Shown here piece after piece: positions 18,467-29,293 of a stretch of 64,000 nt of DNA (position 1 is the first letter of the stretch; each line of letters opens with the position of its first letter). The stretch comes from Prodigiosinella aquatilis (GTDB lineage Bacteria > Pseudomonadota > Gammaproteobacteria > Enterobacterales > Enterobacteriaceae): assembly GCA_030388725.1 (NCBI GenBank), contig CP128857.1, positions 2,604,001 to 2,668,000 on the forward strand, in the 5' to 3' direction. The notes under the pieces are model-generated. The model did not search any database. It saw only the letters and a program-made list of their open reading frames with translations, and was not told where the DNA came from. A program made the translations under genes and the position numbers.

Positions 18467-18846
18467 GTTTTGTTCCTGTGATATAGCGTTAACCGCATGA
18501 ATTATGCCAAATTTCGGAGATAAACCCCACTAAATTAGCATTTCCGCTCCGCGGTGGGAAATGTTGTCTGGTTGAGATAAGAGATACAACTGGCGTTCAG
18601 ATATCAGTCCAACTGCTGCAGAAACAGAGATATACACCGAGGGAAAACCCTATTTGCTGGCTGATTCCCACATTTTACTTATCACAGGTTTAAAGACACA
18701 ACACTGACGCTTTAATGGTTTCCGATATGAAAATCACCACAACATCATAAAGGATAACGCGCTTATTTCATTAAGCGCGTTATCCTGAATCAATTTTCGT
18801 CGTAAGAGAGAAAGACGTTAATCCGAGCGATCCGCAAATACTTGCC
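18467..18846. other. lapA/pgpB intergenic region
   Basis: This 380-base stretch holds the lapAB promoter and the pgpB 3' region. The only clear structure is the inverted repeat at 18751-18786. Confidence 0.45.
18751..18786 (-). terminator. 15-base perfect inverted repeat downstream of pgpB
   Basis: Arms AGGATAACGCGCTTA and TAAGCGCGTTATCCT are perfectly complementary with a 6-base loop. It lies 60 bases after the pgpB stop. On the minus strand only three T follow, so it is terminator-like but may act through Rho or as an mRNA 3' stabiliser. Confidence 0.45.
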
Positions 18847-19590
18847 TTACCCGTTTCCTGTGTTCTTGGACGGTACGACTGACAAACGATTACAGTGCTG
18901 ACTCAACCATGTCGCGACCATCGCCAATATTCCACTGATCACCGTTGCCATTATCAGATCCTGTGGCCAATGCATCCCCAGTGCCAATCGACTGCCCATC
19001 ACCCCGATGGCCCATATCATCAATAGCGTTACCGTTACATAATGACGGCGCGGCCATAACAACCCGACCCCCATCAATGCCCAGGTGGCCGCAAACAGCG
19101 TATGTCCGGAAGGAAAAGCAAACCCGTGTTCACCCTGCCAGTAATGGCTCAGCCACAGTGGTGGTGGTTCGGCATTGAGTGGCTCCTTTGCCAATCCAGC
19201 GCGGGTATTACCGGGTAAGGAATAGAAATAGTGACTGTCAACCTGATGTTTTTTTTCCAGCCAAACAACAAAAGGGCGCGGTTCCTGGACCCAGTTTTTA
19301 ATGACAGATTTCACGCCCTGTCCCAGCAGAATGGCCATAGCCATAATGGCTATCAACGCCAATGCCGGTGCCCATCGAAAACGTAGACACCACGAAAACC
19401 AAAGACTCAACCCCACGCAGGTTAATACCCCCCACGGTGAAGAGACCGTTTCCGTTATCCAAAATAATACCAGTAGCCACCAGCCAGAGACGTCAGGTCT
19501 CCATTGCCAGCCAGTTACCCAGATAATTAGCGGCATCAACAGCAATACTATTACACCCAGCACAGTTCGTCTGGCGAGTTCGTACATCAT
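18847..19590 (-). CDS. pgpB: PgpB, phosphatidylglycerophosphatase / undecaprenyl-pyrophosphate phosphatase
   Basis: A PAP2-superfamily membrane phosphatase, 247 aa (E. coli 254). The three catalytic motifs are present: KNWVQEPRP (about residue 98), FPSGHT (about 160) and SRLALGMHWPQD (about 200). Several transmembrane helices surround them. PgpB dephosphorylates phosphatidylglycerol phosphate and undecaprenyl pyrophosphate at the periplasmic face. The order lapAB-pgpB-ribA is that of E. coli, with ribA divergent. Confidence 0.93.
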   Translation of the reverse strand: MMYELARRTVLGVIVLLLMPLIIWVTGWQWRPDVSGWWLLVLFWITETVSSPWGVLTCVGLSLWFSWCLRFRWAPALALIAIMAMAILLGQGVKSVIKNWVQEPRPFVVWLEKKHQVDSHYFYSLPGNTRAGLAKEPLNAEPPPLWLSHYWQGEHGFAFPSGHTLFAATWALMGVGLLWPRRHYVTVTLLMIWAIGVMGSRLALGMHWPQDLIMATVISGILAMVATWLSQHCNRLSVVPSKNTGNG

Positions 19591-19846
19591 TTCTCCCTAT
19601 TTTTCAGCGGGATATAAAGCAACATATTTTTCACAATTTTACCAGAAAACAGGACATAAGCAGCCACTATGGCGTAAAATACCTCCCGGTTCTATCAACG
19701 ACACTGCTACAACGTTAGCCATTTCGTCATCGATCAAGCACCGACAACCACATACATCGATCTGATTCGAGTCAGATCTTGGGCTGATTAAGGTTCCCAT
19801 CCAACGGTAGGATGCGCATCAGTATTTTTTGTTTTTGGAGATTAAC

Positions 19847-20440
19847 ATGCAGCTAAAGCGGGTGGCAGAAGCCAAATTGCCTACACCTTGGGGTGATTTT
19901 CTGATGGTCGGTTTTGAAGAAATAGCGACCGGTCAGGATCATCTGGCCTTGGTATACGGTGATATTTCCGGTCCGGAGCCGGTTTTAGCCAGAGTGCATT
20001 CAGAATGTCTGACAGGAGATGCACTATTCAGTCTGCGCTGTGATTGTGGTTTTCAGTTAGAAGCAGCACTTAACCATATTGCTGAAGAAGGCCGCGGAAT
20101 ACTGCTTTACCATCGTCAGGAAGGTCGTAATATCGGTTTACTAAACAAGATTCGGGCCTATGCGTTACAAGACAAAGGAGCGGATACTGTTGAAGCTAAT
20201 CATCAGTTGGGTTTTGCCGCCGACGAACGTGATTTCACCCTCTGTGCAGATATGTTCAAGTTATTGCATGTCGGTGCCGTACGCCTGCTGACCAATAATC
20301 CACAAAAGGTCAAAATCTTAAGCGAAGCAGGTATTAATATCGTGGAACGCGTTCCGTTGATCGTCGGTCGTAACCCGAAAAATGAACGCTACCTAGCCAC
20401 CAAAGCCGCCAAGATGGGCCATCTACTGGATATAAAATAA
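19847..20440 (+). CDS. ribA: GTP cyclohydrolase II
   Basis: RibA opens the imidazole ring of GTP, the first committed step to riboflavin. I start at the ATG at 19847 behind GGAG, giving 197 aa (E. coli 196); the frame extends six codons upstream without support. The zinc cysteines are in [19 protein letters not shown] (about residues 51-70), and RQEGRNIGL is the GTP-contacting segment. A hairpin (20456-20483) follows the stop. Confidence 0.95.
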   Translation: MQLKRVAEAKLPTPWGDFLMVGFEEIATGQDHLALVYGDISGPEPVLARVHSECLTGDALFSLRCDCGFQLEAALNHIAEEGRGILLYHRQEGRNIGLLNKIRAYALQDKGADTVEANHQLGFAADERDFTLCADMFKLLHVGAVRLLTNNPQKVKILSEAGINIVERVPLIVGRNPKNERYLATKAAKMGHLLDIK

Positions 20441-20455
20441 CACCTGTCAAAATTT

Positions 20456-20483
20456 CCCCAGACGATAAATCCATCATCTGGGG
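20456..20483. terminator. Hairpin between convergent ribA and acnA
   Basis: Stem CCCCAGA / TCTGGGG with partial pairing inside lies 16 bases after the ribA stop. The run after it is A-rich on plus, and on minus TTTTGACAGG follows, so it may work better for acnA. Confidence 0.5.
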
Positions 20484-20576
20484 CAGAAAAACCAATAGGT
20501 AACAGTGTAAATATCCAGCGAACGCATTAACAATATGACCACGCTGGTACAGAACTCGATCTCCGCCAACGGATAA

Positions 20577-23246
20577 TTACAACATTCCACGAATGACATA
20601 GTGCAAGATACCGTCGTTCTGGAAATAAATCAGTTCGTTGCGTGTATCAATACGGCACAGCGTGTCAATCACCTGCTGCTGACCATCCTGTCGGGTGATT
20701 TTTACGGTTACGGTACAACCAGGATGAAGCGTAGTCAGTCCAGTAATATCAATTTGCTCATCACCGGTGAGCTGTAATGTTTTACGCGTTACACCTGCCG
20801 GAAATGATAACGGTAAAATACCCATACCGATCAGATTGGAACGGTGAATACGTTCAAACGATTCGGCAATCACAACTCGCACGCCGAGCAAACGAGGGCC
20901 TTTCGCTGCCCAGTCACGGCTGGAACCTGACCCATATTCTTTACCGGCGATCAATGCCAGCGGTAAATTCTCGTCCTGATAACGCATTGCAGCATCATAA
21001 ATCGTCATTTCATCCTGCGATGGTATATGCCGGGTGTATCCACCCTCTTTACCGGGCACCATCTCATTGCGGATGCGAATGTTGGCAAACGTGCCACGCA
21101 TCATCACTTCATGATTACCACGTCGTGAACCATAAGAATTAAACGCTTCGGTTGCCACCCCATGTTCCCGCAGATAATGGCCGGCCGGGCTATCCTCTTT
21201 GATGTTGCCTGCTGGGGATATATGGTCAGTCGTGACGGAGTCGCCCAGTATCGCCAGAATACGAGCACCGTTAATATCCTGTACTGGTGCAGGTTCCGGT
21301 GACATCTCATCGAAAAAGGGTATCTTACGAATATAAGTGGAATCTACCGGCCAGTCATAAGTGGCCTTGTCCTCTACCAGAATATCCTGCCACTCCTGCG
21401 TTCCAGTGAACACCGACGCATACTCTTTTCTAAACATATCCGCATTAACCTGCAATACCGCTTTCGCCACTGCTTTCGCTGATGGCCAGATATCACGTAA
21501 ATAAACCGCCTTCCCGTGCTCATCCTCACCCAGCGGGTCACTTGTCAAATTCACGTTCATATTGCCAGCCAACGCATAAGCCACTACCAGCGGTGGAGAA
21601 GCCAGCCAATTGGTTTTCACCAGCGGGTGAATGCGACCTTCAAAGTTACGATTACCGGACAGCACGGCTCCAACCGTCAGATCCTTCTCTTTTATCGCGT
21701 GTTCAATGGCAGTGGGTAACAATCCCGAGTTACCAATGCAGGTAGTACACCCATATCCCACCAGATTAAAACCCAACTGGTCGAGGGAGTCAGTCAATCC
21801 TGCTTTGGCGAAATAATCCGTTACGACCCGAGAACCAGGTGCCAGAGAGGTTTTAACCCAGGGTTTCGTCTTCAACCCACGCTTGACCGCATTCTGGGCC
21901 AACAATCCGGCCGCCATCATGACGCTGGGGTTAGATGTATTGGTACAGGACGTAATTGCAGCAATGACTACCGCGCCTTGGCTGAGGCGGCAATCTTCCC
22001 CTTCCGGTAAAGAGGTGTCGTCATCCGGCTGACGAACGGTTGCAAGATCCAGCTCAAGCGTGGCCTGAAAAGCGTTGGGAACATCCACCAATGCTACTCG
22101 ATCCTGTGGACGTTTGGGGCCCGCCAGACTGGTTTCTACACTATTCATATCCAGTGTCAATTGGCTGGTAAACCGGGGTTCATCACCAGCATATCGCCAC
22201 AACCCCTGCTGCTTGCAGTAAGCTTCCACCAGTGCAATCTGATCGTCACTGCGATTCGTCAACCGCAAATAGTCCAGCGTAATATCGTCGACCGGGAAAA
22301 AGCCGCAGGTTGCACCATATTCCGGTGCCATATTGGCAATCGTCGCACGATCAGCCAGTGCCAGGTGATCAAGTCCGTCACCATAAAATTCAACGAATTT
22401 ACCCACGACACCCTGTTTACGCAGTATCTGCGTGACATTCAGCACCAAGTCCGTTGCCGTAATACCTTCTCGCAGTCTACCGGTAAGCTGAAAACCGACA
22501 ACATCGGGGATCAACATTGAAACTGGCTGTCCCAGCATCGCCGCTTCAGCTTCAATACCACCAACCCCCCAGCCCAATACGCCGAGGGCGTTGATCATCG
22601 TGGTATGAGAATCCGTCCCCACCAATGTATCCGGGTAAGCAACACATTCTTCCTTTTGCTTTTCATGCCAGACAACTTTTGCGAGATATTCCAGATTCAC
22701 CTGGTGACAAATCCCGGTACCCGGCGGTACTACGCTAAAATGGTGGAAGGCTTTCTGTCCCCAACGTAGAAAGGCATAACGCTCATAATTACGCACCATT
22801 TCCAAACGCGTATTTTCCACCAGAGCCTGATTGTCGCCAAAATAATCGACGGTCACGGAGTGATCAATCACCAAATCCACTGGGGTTAATGGGTTGACCT
22901 TATTAACATCTCCTCCAAGCCGTTGCACTGCTGCCCGCATCGCCGCCAGATCGACGACAGCCGGCACACCGGTAAAATCCTGCATCAATACACGGGATGG
23001 ACGGTACGCAATCTCACGCTCAACGTGGCCGGTATCTTGCCACGCAACCAATGCTTCAAGATCGGTATCCTGCACAGCATCGCCATCTTGATGACGCAAT
23101 AGATTTTCCAGCAGAACTTTGAGCGATTTAGGCAACCTATCAAGGTTACCCAGCCGCTGAGCAGCCAGAGACAAACTATAGTAATAATAAGATTGTTCTC
23201 GGACGGTGAGTGTAGCGACACAAGCTTCACGAAGTTGAGATGACAT
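20577..23246 (-). CDS. acnA: Aconitate hydratase A
   Basis: AcnA isomerises citrate to isocitrate in the TCA cycle and is the stable, stress-responsive aconitase. The 889-aa protein (E. coli 891) has the three [4Fe-4S] cysteines in ITSCTNTSNP (about residue 433) and GCTTCIGNSG (about 499 and 502). The swivel domain includes GDSVTTDHISPAG and GKEYGSGSSRDWA. It follows ribA convergently, as in E. coli, but no cysB lies upstream in the window. Confidence 0.97.
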   Translation of the reverse strand: MSSQLREACVATLTVREQSYYYYSLSLAAQRLGNLDRLPKSLKVLLENLLRHQDGDAVQDTDLEALVAWQDTGHVEREIAYRPSRVLMQDFTGVPAVVDLAAMRAAVQRLGGDVNKVNPLTPVDLVIDHSVTVDYFGDNQALVENTRLEMVRNYERYAFLRWGQKAFHHFSVVPPGTGICHQVNLEYLAKVVWHEKQKEECVAYPDTLVGTDSHTTMINALGVLGWGVGGIEAEAAMLGQPVSMLIPDVVGFQLTGRLREGITATDLVLNVTQILRKQGVVGKFVEFYGDGLDHLALADRATIANMAPEYGATCGFFPVDDITLDYLRLTNRSDDQIALVEAYCKQQGLWRYAGDEPRFTSQLTLDMNSVETSLAGPKRPQDRVALVDVPNAFQATLELDLATVRQPDDDTSLPEGEDCRLSQGAVVIAAITSCTNTSNPSVMMAAGLLAQNAVKRGLKTKPWVKTSLAPGSRVVTDYFAKAGLTDSLDQLGFNLVGYGCTTCIGNSGLLPTAIEHAIKEKDLTVGAVLSGNRNFEGRIHPLVKTNWLASPPLVVAYALAGNMNVNLTSDPLGEDEHGKAVYLRDIWPSAKAVAKAVLQVNADMFRKEYASVFTGTQEWQDILVEDKATYDWPVDSTYIRKIPFFDEMSPEPAPVQDINGARILAILGDSVTTDHISPAGNIKEDSPAGHYLREHGVATEAFNSYGSRRGNHEVMMRGTFANIRIRNEMVPGKEGGYTRHIPSQDEMTIYDAAMRYQDENLPLALIAGKEYGSGSSRDWAAKGPRLLGVRVVIAESFERIHRSNLIGMGILPLSFPAGVTRKTLQLTGDEQIDITGLTTLHPGCTVTVKITRQDGQQQVIDTLCRIDTRNELIYFQNDGILHYVIRGML

Positions 23247-23722
23247 ACTTCCTCCCGGGTGACTGAGTATCTATCTGAAGAAGCATGATTTATGGTAACC
23301 CGCATCTCCATTTGGATAGGTTTTTCGTGCTGGTGATCTCGTTTGCTGCTCCGACGAACGCTGTCCAGCCCGAATTTTACGGCCTTCTTTAAAGATAACA
23401 CAAACTAAAAATAACATTCTGTTAACATCAGGATCGATAATAAAAATCACCTATACCTATCAAAATACTTACTGTTCTTTCAGCTTTGTTCTTGAGCTTC
23501 AACAATAGTCATTACTCTGTATCAGATAGGCGAAATTGGCAGGAGACATGACCGCATAATCAGCGTGCTATTGATTTTTCAGATCAAATAATCTGCGAGA
23601 TAACGCACAGTAGATGGGTGTAATTTATAGCAATAATGATTTACTTATTTTTTAACAAAATCATACATATTATTATCAATTTGTGACAAAAACTCTCTCG
23701 ACTCTTAAGAAAGGAATAGCAC
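23247..23722. other. Intergenic region acnA/gst
   Basis: This 476-base AT-rich gap separates two divergent genes and must hold their promoters. I see no ORF, RNA gene or strong operator; short poly-A/T tracts precede gst. Confidence 0.4.
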
Positions 23723-24334
23723 ATGAAACTTTATTACAAACCGGGAAGTTGCTCCTTGTTTCCCCACATCATCCTGCATGAAACAAAGACTCGGTTCACA
23801 TTGGAAAAAGTCGACCTGCGCACAAAAAAAACCGAGCAGGATAGAGATTACTTGCTAATTAACCGAAAAGGATTGGTACCGGCCCTTGAACTGGACGATG
23901 GCTCTATTTTAACCGAGACAGTCGCTATTGCGCTTTATCTGGCGGATAAAGCGCCACAATATAATCTTATTGCTCCTCCGAATACTATTCACCATTATCA
24001 CGCCATTGAATGGCTGAATTATATTGCTACTGAATTGCATAAATCATTCTCGCCGTTGTTCCGCCCGGGAACGCCCGAATCATATAAAGATCTTTTACGC
24101 AGCTATCTGGAGCAACGCTTTCGCTATATCAATGAAGTATTAAGCGAGCATGACTGCCTGGTCGGTAATCGTTTCGGTGTGGCTGATGCCTATTTGTACA
24201 CCATTACCCGTTGGGCACAGGCACTTAAATTTGATCTTACACATTTCCCTGCACTGAAGGCTTATCTGGAGAGAATTGAGGTACGCCCATCGGTGGAAAA
24301 AGCGTTAACAGCTGAAGGATTATTATTGCTGTAA
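23723..24334 (+). CDS. gstA: Glutathione S-transferase, beta class
   Basis: A 203-aa enzyme aligning along its length with E. coli GstA (201 aa). It has an N-terminal thioredoxin-fold domain (1-80) with the beta-class Cys10 in KPGSCSL, the glutathione-contacting segment LTETVAIALYLAD (about residue 63), and an all-helical C-terminal domain containing IEWLNYIATELHK. It conjugates glutathione to electrophiles or reduces peroxides. AAAGGA precedes the ATG. Confidence 0.92.
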   Translation: MKLYYKPGSCSLFPHIILHETKTRFTLEKVDLRTKKTEQDRDYLLINRKGLVPALELDDGSILTETVAIALYLADKAPQYNLIAPPNTIHHYHAIEWLNYIATELHKSFSPLFRPGTPESYKDLLRSYLEQRFRYINEVLSEHDCLVGNRFGVADAYLYTITRWAQALKFDLTHFPALKAYLERIEVRPSVEKALTAEGLLLL

Positions 24335-24346
24335 AGAACGGGGAAT

Positions 24347-24366
24347 GCCTCCGCAAGAGCGGAGGC
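24347..24366. terminator. Bidirectional hairpin gst/pdxY
   Basis: Stem GCCTCCGC / GCGGAGGC with an AAGA loop lies between the convergent gst and pdxY genes, 13 bases after the gst stop. Confidence 0.6.
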
Positions 24367-24374
24367 TTACACCA

Positions 24375-25238
24375 TCAGTTAAGGCGTACCGACTGGAAAT
24401 GGTGGCGAGGATTCACGATACCGTCTTGGGCTGCAACCAACTGAAGTTCATACTGATCCATTTCTCTAGTCATCAGCATCACCTCATAAACAGCGGCAGT
24501 GGTATGTTCCAACGCTTTTTCCAGCGCGACGCCTTTAAGAAGATTGACCAATAGTAAGCCGCTGGTAAGATCACCCACACCAACTGGCTGACGCTCACCA
24601 AAATCCACCAGTGGACGACTGATATGCCACGCTTCCGTCGGCGTAACCAACAGCATTTCAAAACTGTCATTACGGTACGCTGCCCGACTGAGATGTTTTA
24701 CCAACACCAACTTTGGTCCTCGCTGGCACAATTCACGGCAAGCCTGCACGGCTTCATCAACACTCTGTACGGCTCGACCGCTTAGCAATTCCAGTTCCGG
24801 TAGGTTTGGTGCAATGGCATCACTGACCTGCAATGACTGATTGCAATGGAAATCCGTCACACCAGGCGCCACAATGCATCCTTTTTCCGGCGTCCCCATT
24901 ACCGGGTCGCAAAAATAAATGGCATTCGGATTGATCGCTTTTACCTGTCTGACAATATCCAGAATATGTCCGCCCTGCTCTGGCGAACCAATATAGCCAC
25001 TCAACACCGCATCACAATCTTTAAGGCGATCGATATCATTGATGCCTTGAATAACGTCAGTCAAATGACTGGCAGGCATAACGCACCCGGTCCATTTTCC
25101 ATATTGTGTGTGATTGGAAAACTGAACGGTATTCAGTGGCCACACATTAACGCCCATTCGACGCATAGGAAATTCAGCCGCACTATTCCCTGCATGACCA
25201 AAAACGACATGTGATTGAATTGACAATATATTTTTCAT
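24375..25238 (-). CDS. pdxY: Pyridoxal kinase PdxY
   Basis: PdxY phosphorylates pyridoxal in the vitamin B6 salvage pathway. The 287-aa protein (E. coli 287) starts [20 protein letters not shown], the family N-terminus, and contains the ribokinase-fold anion-hole region [11 protein letters not shown] near residue 221. It lies downstream of tyrS as in E. coli, separated by a structured 210-base gap. Confidence 0.95.
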   Translation of the reverse strand: MKNILSIQSHVVFGHAGNSAAEFPMRRMGVNVWPLNTVQFSNHTQYGKWTGCVMPASHLTDVIQGINDIDRLKDCDAVLSGYIGSPEQGGHILDIVRQVKAINPNAIYFCDPVMGTPEKGCIVAPGVTDFHCNQSLQVSDAIAPNLPELELLSGRAVQSVDEAVQACRELCQRGPKLVLVKHLSRAAYRNDSFEMLLVTPTEAWHISRPLVDFGERQPVGVGDLTSGLLLVNLLKGVALEKALEHTTAAVYEVMLMTREMDQYELQLVAAQDGIVNPRHHFQSVRLN

Positions 25239-25448
25239 AAACTGTTGTTATCCCTGTCTGCACTTTTCGTACATATTACTCTTGATAAACAAGGACACGA
25301 TAAACCCAGGTGCCGGTCAATCAAAAAGCCATACCGGGTTCAGGCCAGAGGGAGAAGCCCTTACCAGGGTCTCATCCCCATGCCGTCCCGGATATCGCCT
25401 TCAAATGATAAACATCAGGAACCGAAAGCCCTTTTTTGATTATCGCCG
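25239..25448. other. tyrS-pdxY intergenic region, GC-rich and palindromic
   Basis: No gene is seen. The stretch contains GC-rich partial palindromes around 25336-25400 and two copies of the octamer AAGCCCTT (25356-25363 and 25427-25434). Its base composition is unlike the AT-rich gaps elsewhere in the window. It might be a decayed repeat element or an RNA processing site. Confidence 0.35.
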
Positions 25449-26726
25449 TTACACCTGCCAGCAAATCAGGCAGTAATGTTTTTTACCCCGACGCAGTAAC
25501 GTATAACGGCCAAACAGACGATCGGTATCCTTGAAGGTGTATTCAGCATCGGCTATCTTTTCACCATTCACGGTTACCGCATTGGAGGAAATCATCGTGC
25601 GGGCCTGACCACGAGACGGCACCAGTTCAGCACTGACCAGCGCTTGCTGTAAATCAGCCCCTTGATCCAGCGAAATAGTCGGCATCCCATCCTGCGCCAG
25701 TTGGGCGAAATCCTCTATCGTCATATCCTGCAATGAACCCGAGAATAGACTCTGGGTAATTCGCTGCGCAGCAGCAAGGCCTGCTTCGCCATGTACCATC
25801 CGGGTCACCTTTTCGGCCAGTACATACTGGGCTCGTGGGGCTTTACCACTGTTTTTATCTTCATCTTCCAAGGCATTGATCTCTTCCATGCTCAGGAAAG
25901 TAAAGAATTTCAGGAAGCGATAAACATCTGCGTCAGCAGTATTTATCCAGAACTGGTAAAACTTATAAGGGCTGGTCTTACTGGCATCCAGCCAGACGGC
26001 CCCCCCTTCAGTCTTGCCGAATTTGGTACCGTCAGCTTTGGTAATCAGCGGGACAGTTAAGCCAAATGTCTGCTTCTGATTCATTCGGCGGGTTAAATCG
26101 ATCCCAGACGTGATATTGCCCCATTGGTCCGAACCGCCAATCTGTAATTCGACATTCAATTGGGTATTCAAGGCAGCAAAATCATAGCCCTGCAACAAAT
26201 TGTAAGAGAATTCAGTAAAGGAGATGCCGACATCATCACGGTTCAGTCGCTGCTTCACAGCTTCTTTGTTAATCATCTGGTTCACAGAGAAATGCTTACC
26301 TATATCGCGCAGAAAGGTCAACACGCTCATATTGCCAAACCAGTCATAGTTATTAACGGCAATGGCGCTGTTTTCACCACAGTCAAAATCGAGGAATGGC
26401 GCGACCTGACGGCGGATTTTATCTACCCATTCTCCAACAGTTTCTTCCGTGTTCAACTTGCGTTCGGTCGCTTTAAAACTGGGATCACCAATCAGCCCCG
26501 TTGCCCCACCGACTAATGCTACTGGTTTATGACCCGCCATTTGGAAACGTTTCAGACACAGCAGAGGAACCAGATGCCCCAAATGCAAGCTGTCAGCCGT
26601 CGGATCGAAACCGCAATATAGAGCAATCGGCCCTTGCGCCAGTCGCTCTGCTAACGCGTCCTCATCCGTTACCTGAGCTACCAGGCCTCGCTCTTGCAAT
26701 TGTTTAATCAGGTTACTACTCGCCAT
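25449..26726 (-). CDS. tyrS: Tyrosyl-tRNA synthetase
   Basis: TyrS charges tRNA-Tyr. I start at the ATG at 26726 (GGAG six bases upstream; [10 protein letters not shown] as in E. coli), giving 425 aa against 424. The upstream in-frame ATG at 26738 lies in the ribosome site. Class I motifs are visible: the HIGH variant HLGH (about residue 48) and KFGKT (about 235). A C-terminal S4 RNA-binding domain ([19 protein letters not shown]) is present. The last two residues (QV) replace the usual K. Confidence 0.97.
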   Translation of the reverse strand: MASSNLIKQLQERGLVAQVTDEDALAERLAQGPIALYCGFDPTADSLHLGHLVPLLCLKRFQMAGHKPVALVGGATGLIGDPSFKATERKLNTEETVGEWVDKIRRQVAPFLDFDCGENSAIAVNNYDWFGNMSVLTFLRDIGKHFSVNQMINKEAVKQRLNRDDVGISFTEFSYNLLQGYDFAALNTQLNVELQIGGSDQWGNITSGIDLTRRMNQKQTFGLTVPLITKADGTKFGKTEGGAVWLDASKTSPYKFYQFWINTADADVYRFLKFFTFLSMEEINALEDEDKNSGKAPRAQYVLAEKVTRMVHGEAGLAAAQRITQSLFSGSLQDMTIEDFAQLAQDGMPTISLDQGADLQQALVSAELVPSRGQARTMISSNAVTVNGEKIADAEYTFKDTDRLFGRYTLLRRGKKHYCLICWQV

Positions 26727-26911
26727 CGATAACTCCATTTTTATGCAAAAAAATCATGTCGCATGTTCAGCAGAATGACTATCATCGAACATGACAGGTT
26801 TAATTATCCCCAGGATAAATGAGGAAAAAAGACGATATCTGTTTCTGACGCGTCAGTTTGTAGCCTATGTTGCCTTTAAAGCGCCAGCAACACGAAGCTT
26901 CATAGAATAAA

Positions 26912-26930
26912 GCGCTCCCGACGGGAGCGC
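26912..26930 (-). terminator. Terminator after pdxH
   Basis: An 8-base GC-rich stem (GCGCTCCC / GGGAGCGC) with a 3-base loop is followed on the minus strand by TTTATT, a Rho-independent terminator about 28 bases after the pdxH stop. Confidence 0.75.
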
Positions 26931-26957
26931 CAGTGGGTTAATAGGGATATTTCACAC

Positions 26958-27656
26958 TTAAGGTGCCAAACGGTCTACTTGCCAACCATTTTCCTGACGT
27001 TGATAGAAAAAACGATCATGCAGGCGATGAACTCCGCCTTGCCAGAACTCCATGCTATCAATGTTGACACGAAATCCGCCCCAGAAGCTGGGTAGAGGAA
27101 CTTCGCCATTTTGAAATTTTTGTTTAAGCTCCAGAAACTTACTTTCCAGAATTCCACGGGTAGAAATTCGACTGGATTGCTTTGATACCCAGGCACCAAT
27201 CTGACTGTCTTTAGGCCGACTGTGGAAGTACTTTAGCACATCCAGTGCCGGCAGTTTCTCGGCTCGACCCAGAACAATGACCTGCCGGTCCAACATATGC
27301 CAGGGAAATAACAGACTGATATGGGAGTTGTTCATTAGTTGCTGGGCTTTTCTGCTCCCCATATTGGTGTAGAACACCATCCCTTTTTCATCATAGTGCT
27401 TTAGTAGCACAATCCGTTGATAAGGTTGCCCTTGTTCGTCTACTGTCGCCACGCACATTGCAGTAGGGTCAGCAAGCCGAGCTTCACACGCTTGTTTTAG
27501 CCACCGTTCAAACAGGTCAAGTGGGTCTTCCGTCAAATCATGGCGCCGAAGGCCACTGCGAGTATATTCACGGCGTAAATCCGCAATATCTGTCGTGCTT
27601 TCTGTTACCGGCACTGCGGTTATCGTATTGCGCGAATTTTCATTTTCCGTCGTCAT
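26958..27656 (-). CDS. pdxH: Pyridoxamine/pyridoxine 5'-phosphate oxidase
   Basis: PdxH uses FMN and oxygen to make pyridoxal 5'-phosphate. The 232-aa protein is about 14 residues longer at the N-terminus than E. coli PdxH (218), with a polar, probably disordered extension. Core motifs such as [35 protein letters not shown] and the C-terminus RLAP are conserved. The pdxH-tyrS-pdxY order of E. coli is kept; a terminator separates pdxH from tyrS. Confidence 0.95.
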   Translation of the reverse strand: MTTENENSRNTITAVPVTESTTDIADLRREYTRSGLRRHDLTEDPLDLFERWLKQACEARLADPTAMCVATVDEQGQPYQRIVLLKHYDEKGMVFYTNMGSRKAQQLMNNSHISLLFPWHMLDRQVIVLGRAEKLPALDVLKYFHSRPKDSQIGAWVSKQSSRISTRGILESKFLELKQKFQNGEVPLPSFWGGFRVNIDSMEFWQGGVHRLHDRFFYQRQENGWQVDRLAP

Positions 27657-27753
27657 TGAGTCCTGCCATCGCTAAACCGGGCCAGAAAAAAGTGCGATCA
27701 TTCTGCGCCCGTACGGGTAAAATCTCAACGGTTGACATAGAGCGGAAACCCGA

Positions 27754-28059
27754 TCATTTCAGAATGCAATCGTTAACAATAATGTTGCTCCCCCTCTGGA
27801 TAAAGGCGTGATTTCCCTTGCTCCAGAACGTATATTTCCCATCACTATAACGAACGCCTGACGCCGATAGTGTCTGTTGCAAGGTATGGAGTTCACCATC
27901 CAGCAGGAAAGTGACGTGGGATTGCCGTGGTTGCTCAGTCATCGTTACCGTCAACGGCATAGTGCCACACTGATAATGTAGTGTGTGCTCCTGTTCCCCT
28001 ATCCATTGACTACATCCGCTTAAAAGCAACAAGGCTCCGCCTGTCAGCAAGTGTTTCAT
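27754..28059 (-). CDS. mliC: MliC, membrane-bound C-type lysozyme inhibitor
   Basis: A 101-aa lipoprotein of the MliC family (E. coli YdhA/MliC 109 aa). I start at the ATG at 28059, which has AGGAGAAG upstream and begins a lipoprotein signal peptide ending LLLSGC; the frame is open further upstream without support. The mature domain has the MliC features YQCGTMPLTV and YTFWSKGNHAFI. It sits in the outer membrane facing the periplasm and protects peptidoglycan from host lysozyme. It lies between anmK and pdxH, as in E. coli. Confidence 0.9.
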   Translation of the reverse strand: MKHLLTGGALLLLSGCSQWIGEQEHTLHYQCGTMPLTVTMTEQPRQSHVTFLLDGELHTLQQTLSASGVRYSDGKYTFWSKGNHAFIQRGSNIIVNDCILK

Positions 28060-28180
28060 TAGTCTTCTCCTGTTATTTTTCCTGGCATACTGCATTCTGA
28101 CTGCATTACCAACCAGACCAACACGCAACTCAATAACAGTCTAACAACCAGTTAATATCAGAAACCTCAGCGAAGTCTGA

Positions 28181-29293
28181 TTAGTCGTGCATAGCGGGAT
28201 AAATTCCCCCTAGAATGGTTTCCCGGCTGGCGCCGGTTACCGAGGGCAAATTGCCAGGAAGGCCTGATAATGTACGAAATGCCAGCCAGGCAAACGCCAG
28301 GGCTTCCATATCATCACCACTGACACCACACTCATCGGTTGTGCTAACTTCAATACCCGACAGTAACGCGGAAAGACGACACATGATCAACGGATTCCTC
28401 GCTCCTCCGCCACAAACCAACAAACGCTCGCACCCACCACTCAACAGCACCTGCTCAGCAATGCTTACCGCCGTCAACTCCACCAGCGTGGCCTGGACAT
28501 CTTCTGGTTTTATCAGCGGAAAAGCGGCGAGCTGCCTTTCCAGCCAGCCAAGGTTGAAGTATTCCCGCCCGGTGCTTTTCGGTGCAGGCAACGAAAAATA
28601 GGGATCAGCCAGCAGATGACGCAACAAGTCAGTATGCACCAGCCCGGTTGACGCCCATGCAGCGTTCCTGTCATAAGGCTGTGTACAATGACGCCAAATC
28701 CATGCATCCAACAACATATTGCCCGGACCTGTATCATAACCTCTGACTGGTACCCCTGACGCCAACAAGGAAATATTGGCTATCCCACCGATATTCAACA
28801 CAATACGCCGCTCAGTCGGATGAAATAACAACGCATGATGAAACCCCGGCACCAAGGGAGCACCCTGGCCACCCAAAGCCATATCCCGGCGGCGAAAATC
28901 ACCCACCGTGGTGATGCCAGTCATCGCCACAATACGGTTGTTATCACCAATCTGCATAGTGCAAGGAGCATCACCACCGGGTTCATGCCATACTGTTTGC
29001 CCATGACAACCGATAGCGGTGATATCCGAAGCGCTGATTCCCGACTGTTTCAACAACGCCAACACAGCTTCAGCAAACAGAATACCGAGCTGGGTATCTA
29101 AATGCCCAAGTGCCGACAATGTCACCGGTTGCCCCTGGCACATGCTGAGAATAGCCAGCCTGATAGACGGTGGGATCGGATGGCAATAGCTGGCCTGCTG
29201 CGCTACGGTGTATTCATCAATCGCGGCCAGCACCACATCAATACCATCAAGACTGGTTCCCGACATCACGCCAATATATCTGCCTGACTTCAT
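28181..29293 (-). CDS. anmK: Anhydro-N-acetylmuramic acid kinase
   Basis: AnmK phosphorylates and opens 1,6-anhydro-MurNAc during peptidoglycan recycling. The 370-aa protein (E. coli 369) begins with the ATP/sugar motif [12 protein letters not shown] (about residues 8-19), followed by [12 protein letters not shown] and the catalytic-Asp segment [17 protein letters not shown] (about 173-189). The second ATP motif [11 protein letters not shown] is near residue 298. It is divergent from slyB. Confidence 0.95.
   Translation of the reverse strand: MKSGRYIGVMSGTSLDGIDVVLAAIDEYTVAQQASYCHPIPPSIRLAILSMCQGQPVTLSALGHLDTQLGILFAEAVLALLKQSGISASDITAIGCHGQTVWHEPGGDAPCTMQIGDNNRIVAMTGITTVGDFRRRDMALGGQGAPLVPGFHHALLFHPTERRIVLNIGGIANISLLASGVPVRGYDTGPGNMLLDAWIWRHCTQPYDRNAAWASTGLVHTDLLRHLLADPYFSLPAPKSTGREYFNLGWLERQLAAFPLIKPEDVQATLVELTAVSIAEQVLLSGGCERLLVCGGGARNPLIMCRLSALLSGIEVSTTDECGVSGDDMEALAFAWLAFRTLSGLPGNLPSVTGASRETILGGIYPAMHD

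Noticed and set aside
22985..23401. A 138-codon minus-strand ORF overlapping the acnA start
   Set aside because: It is out of frame with acnA over most of its length and shows no family resemblance.
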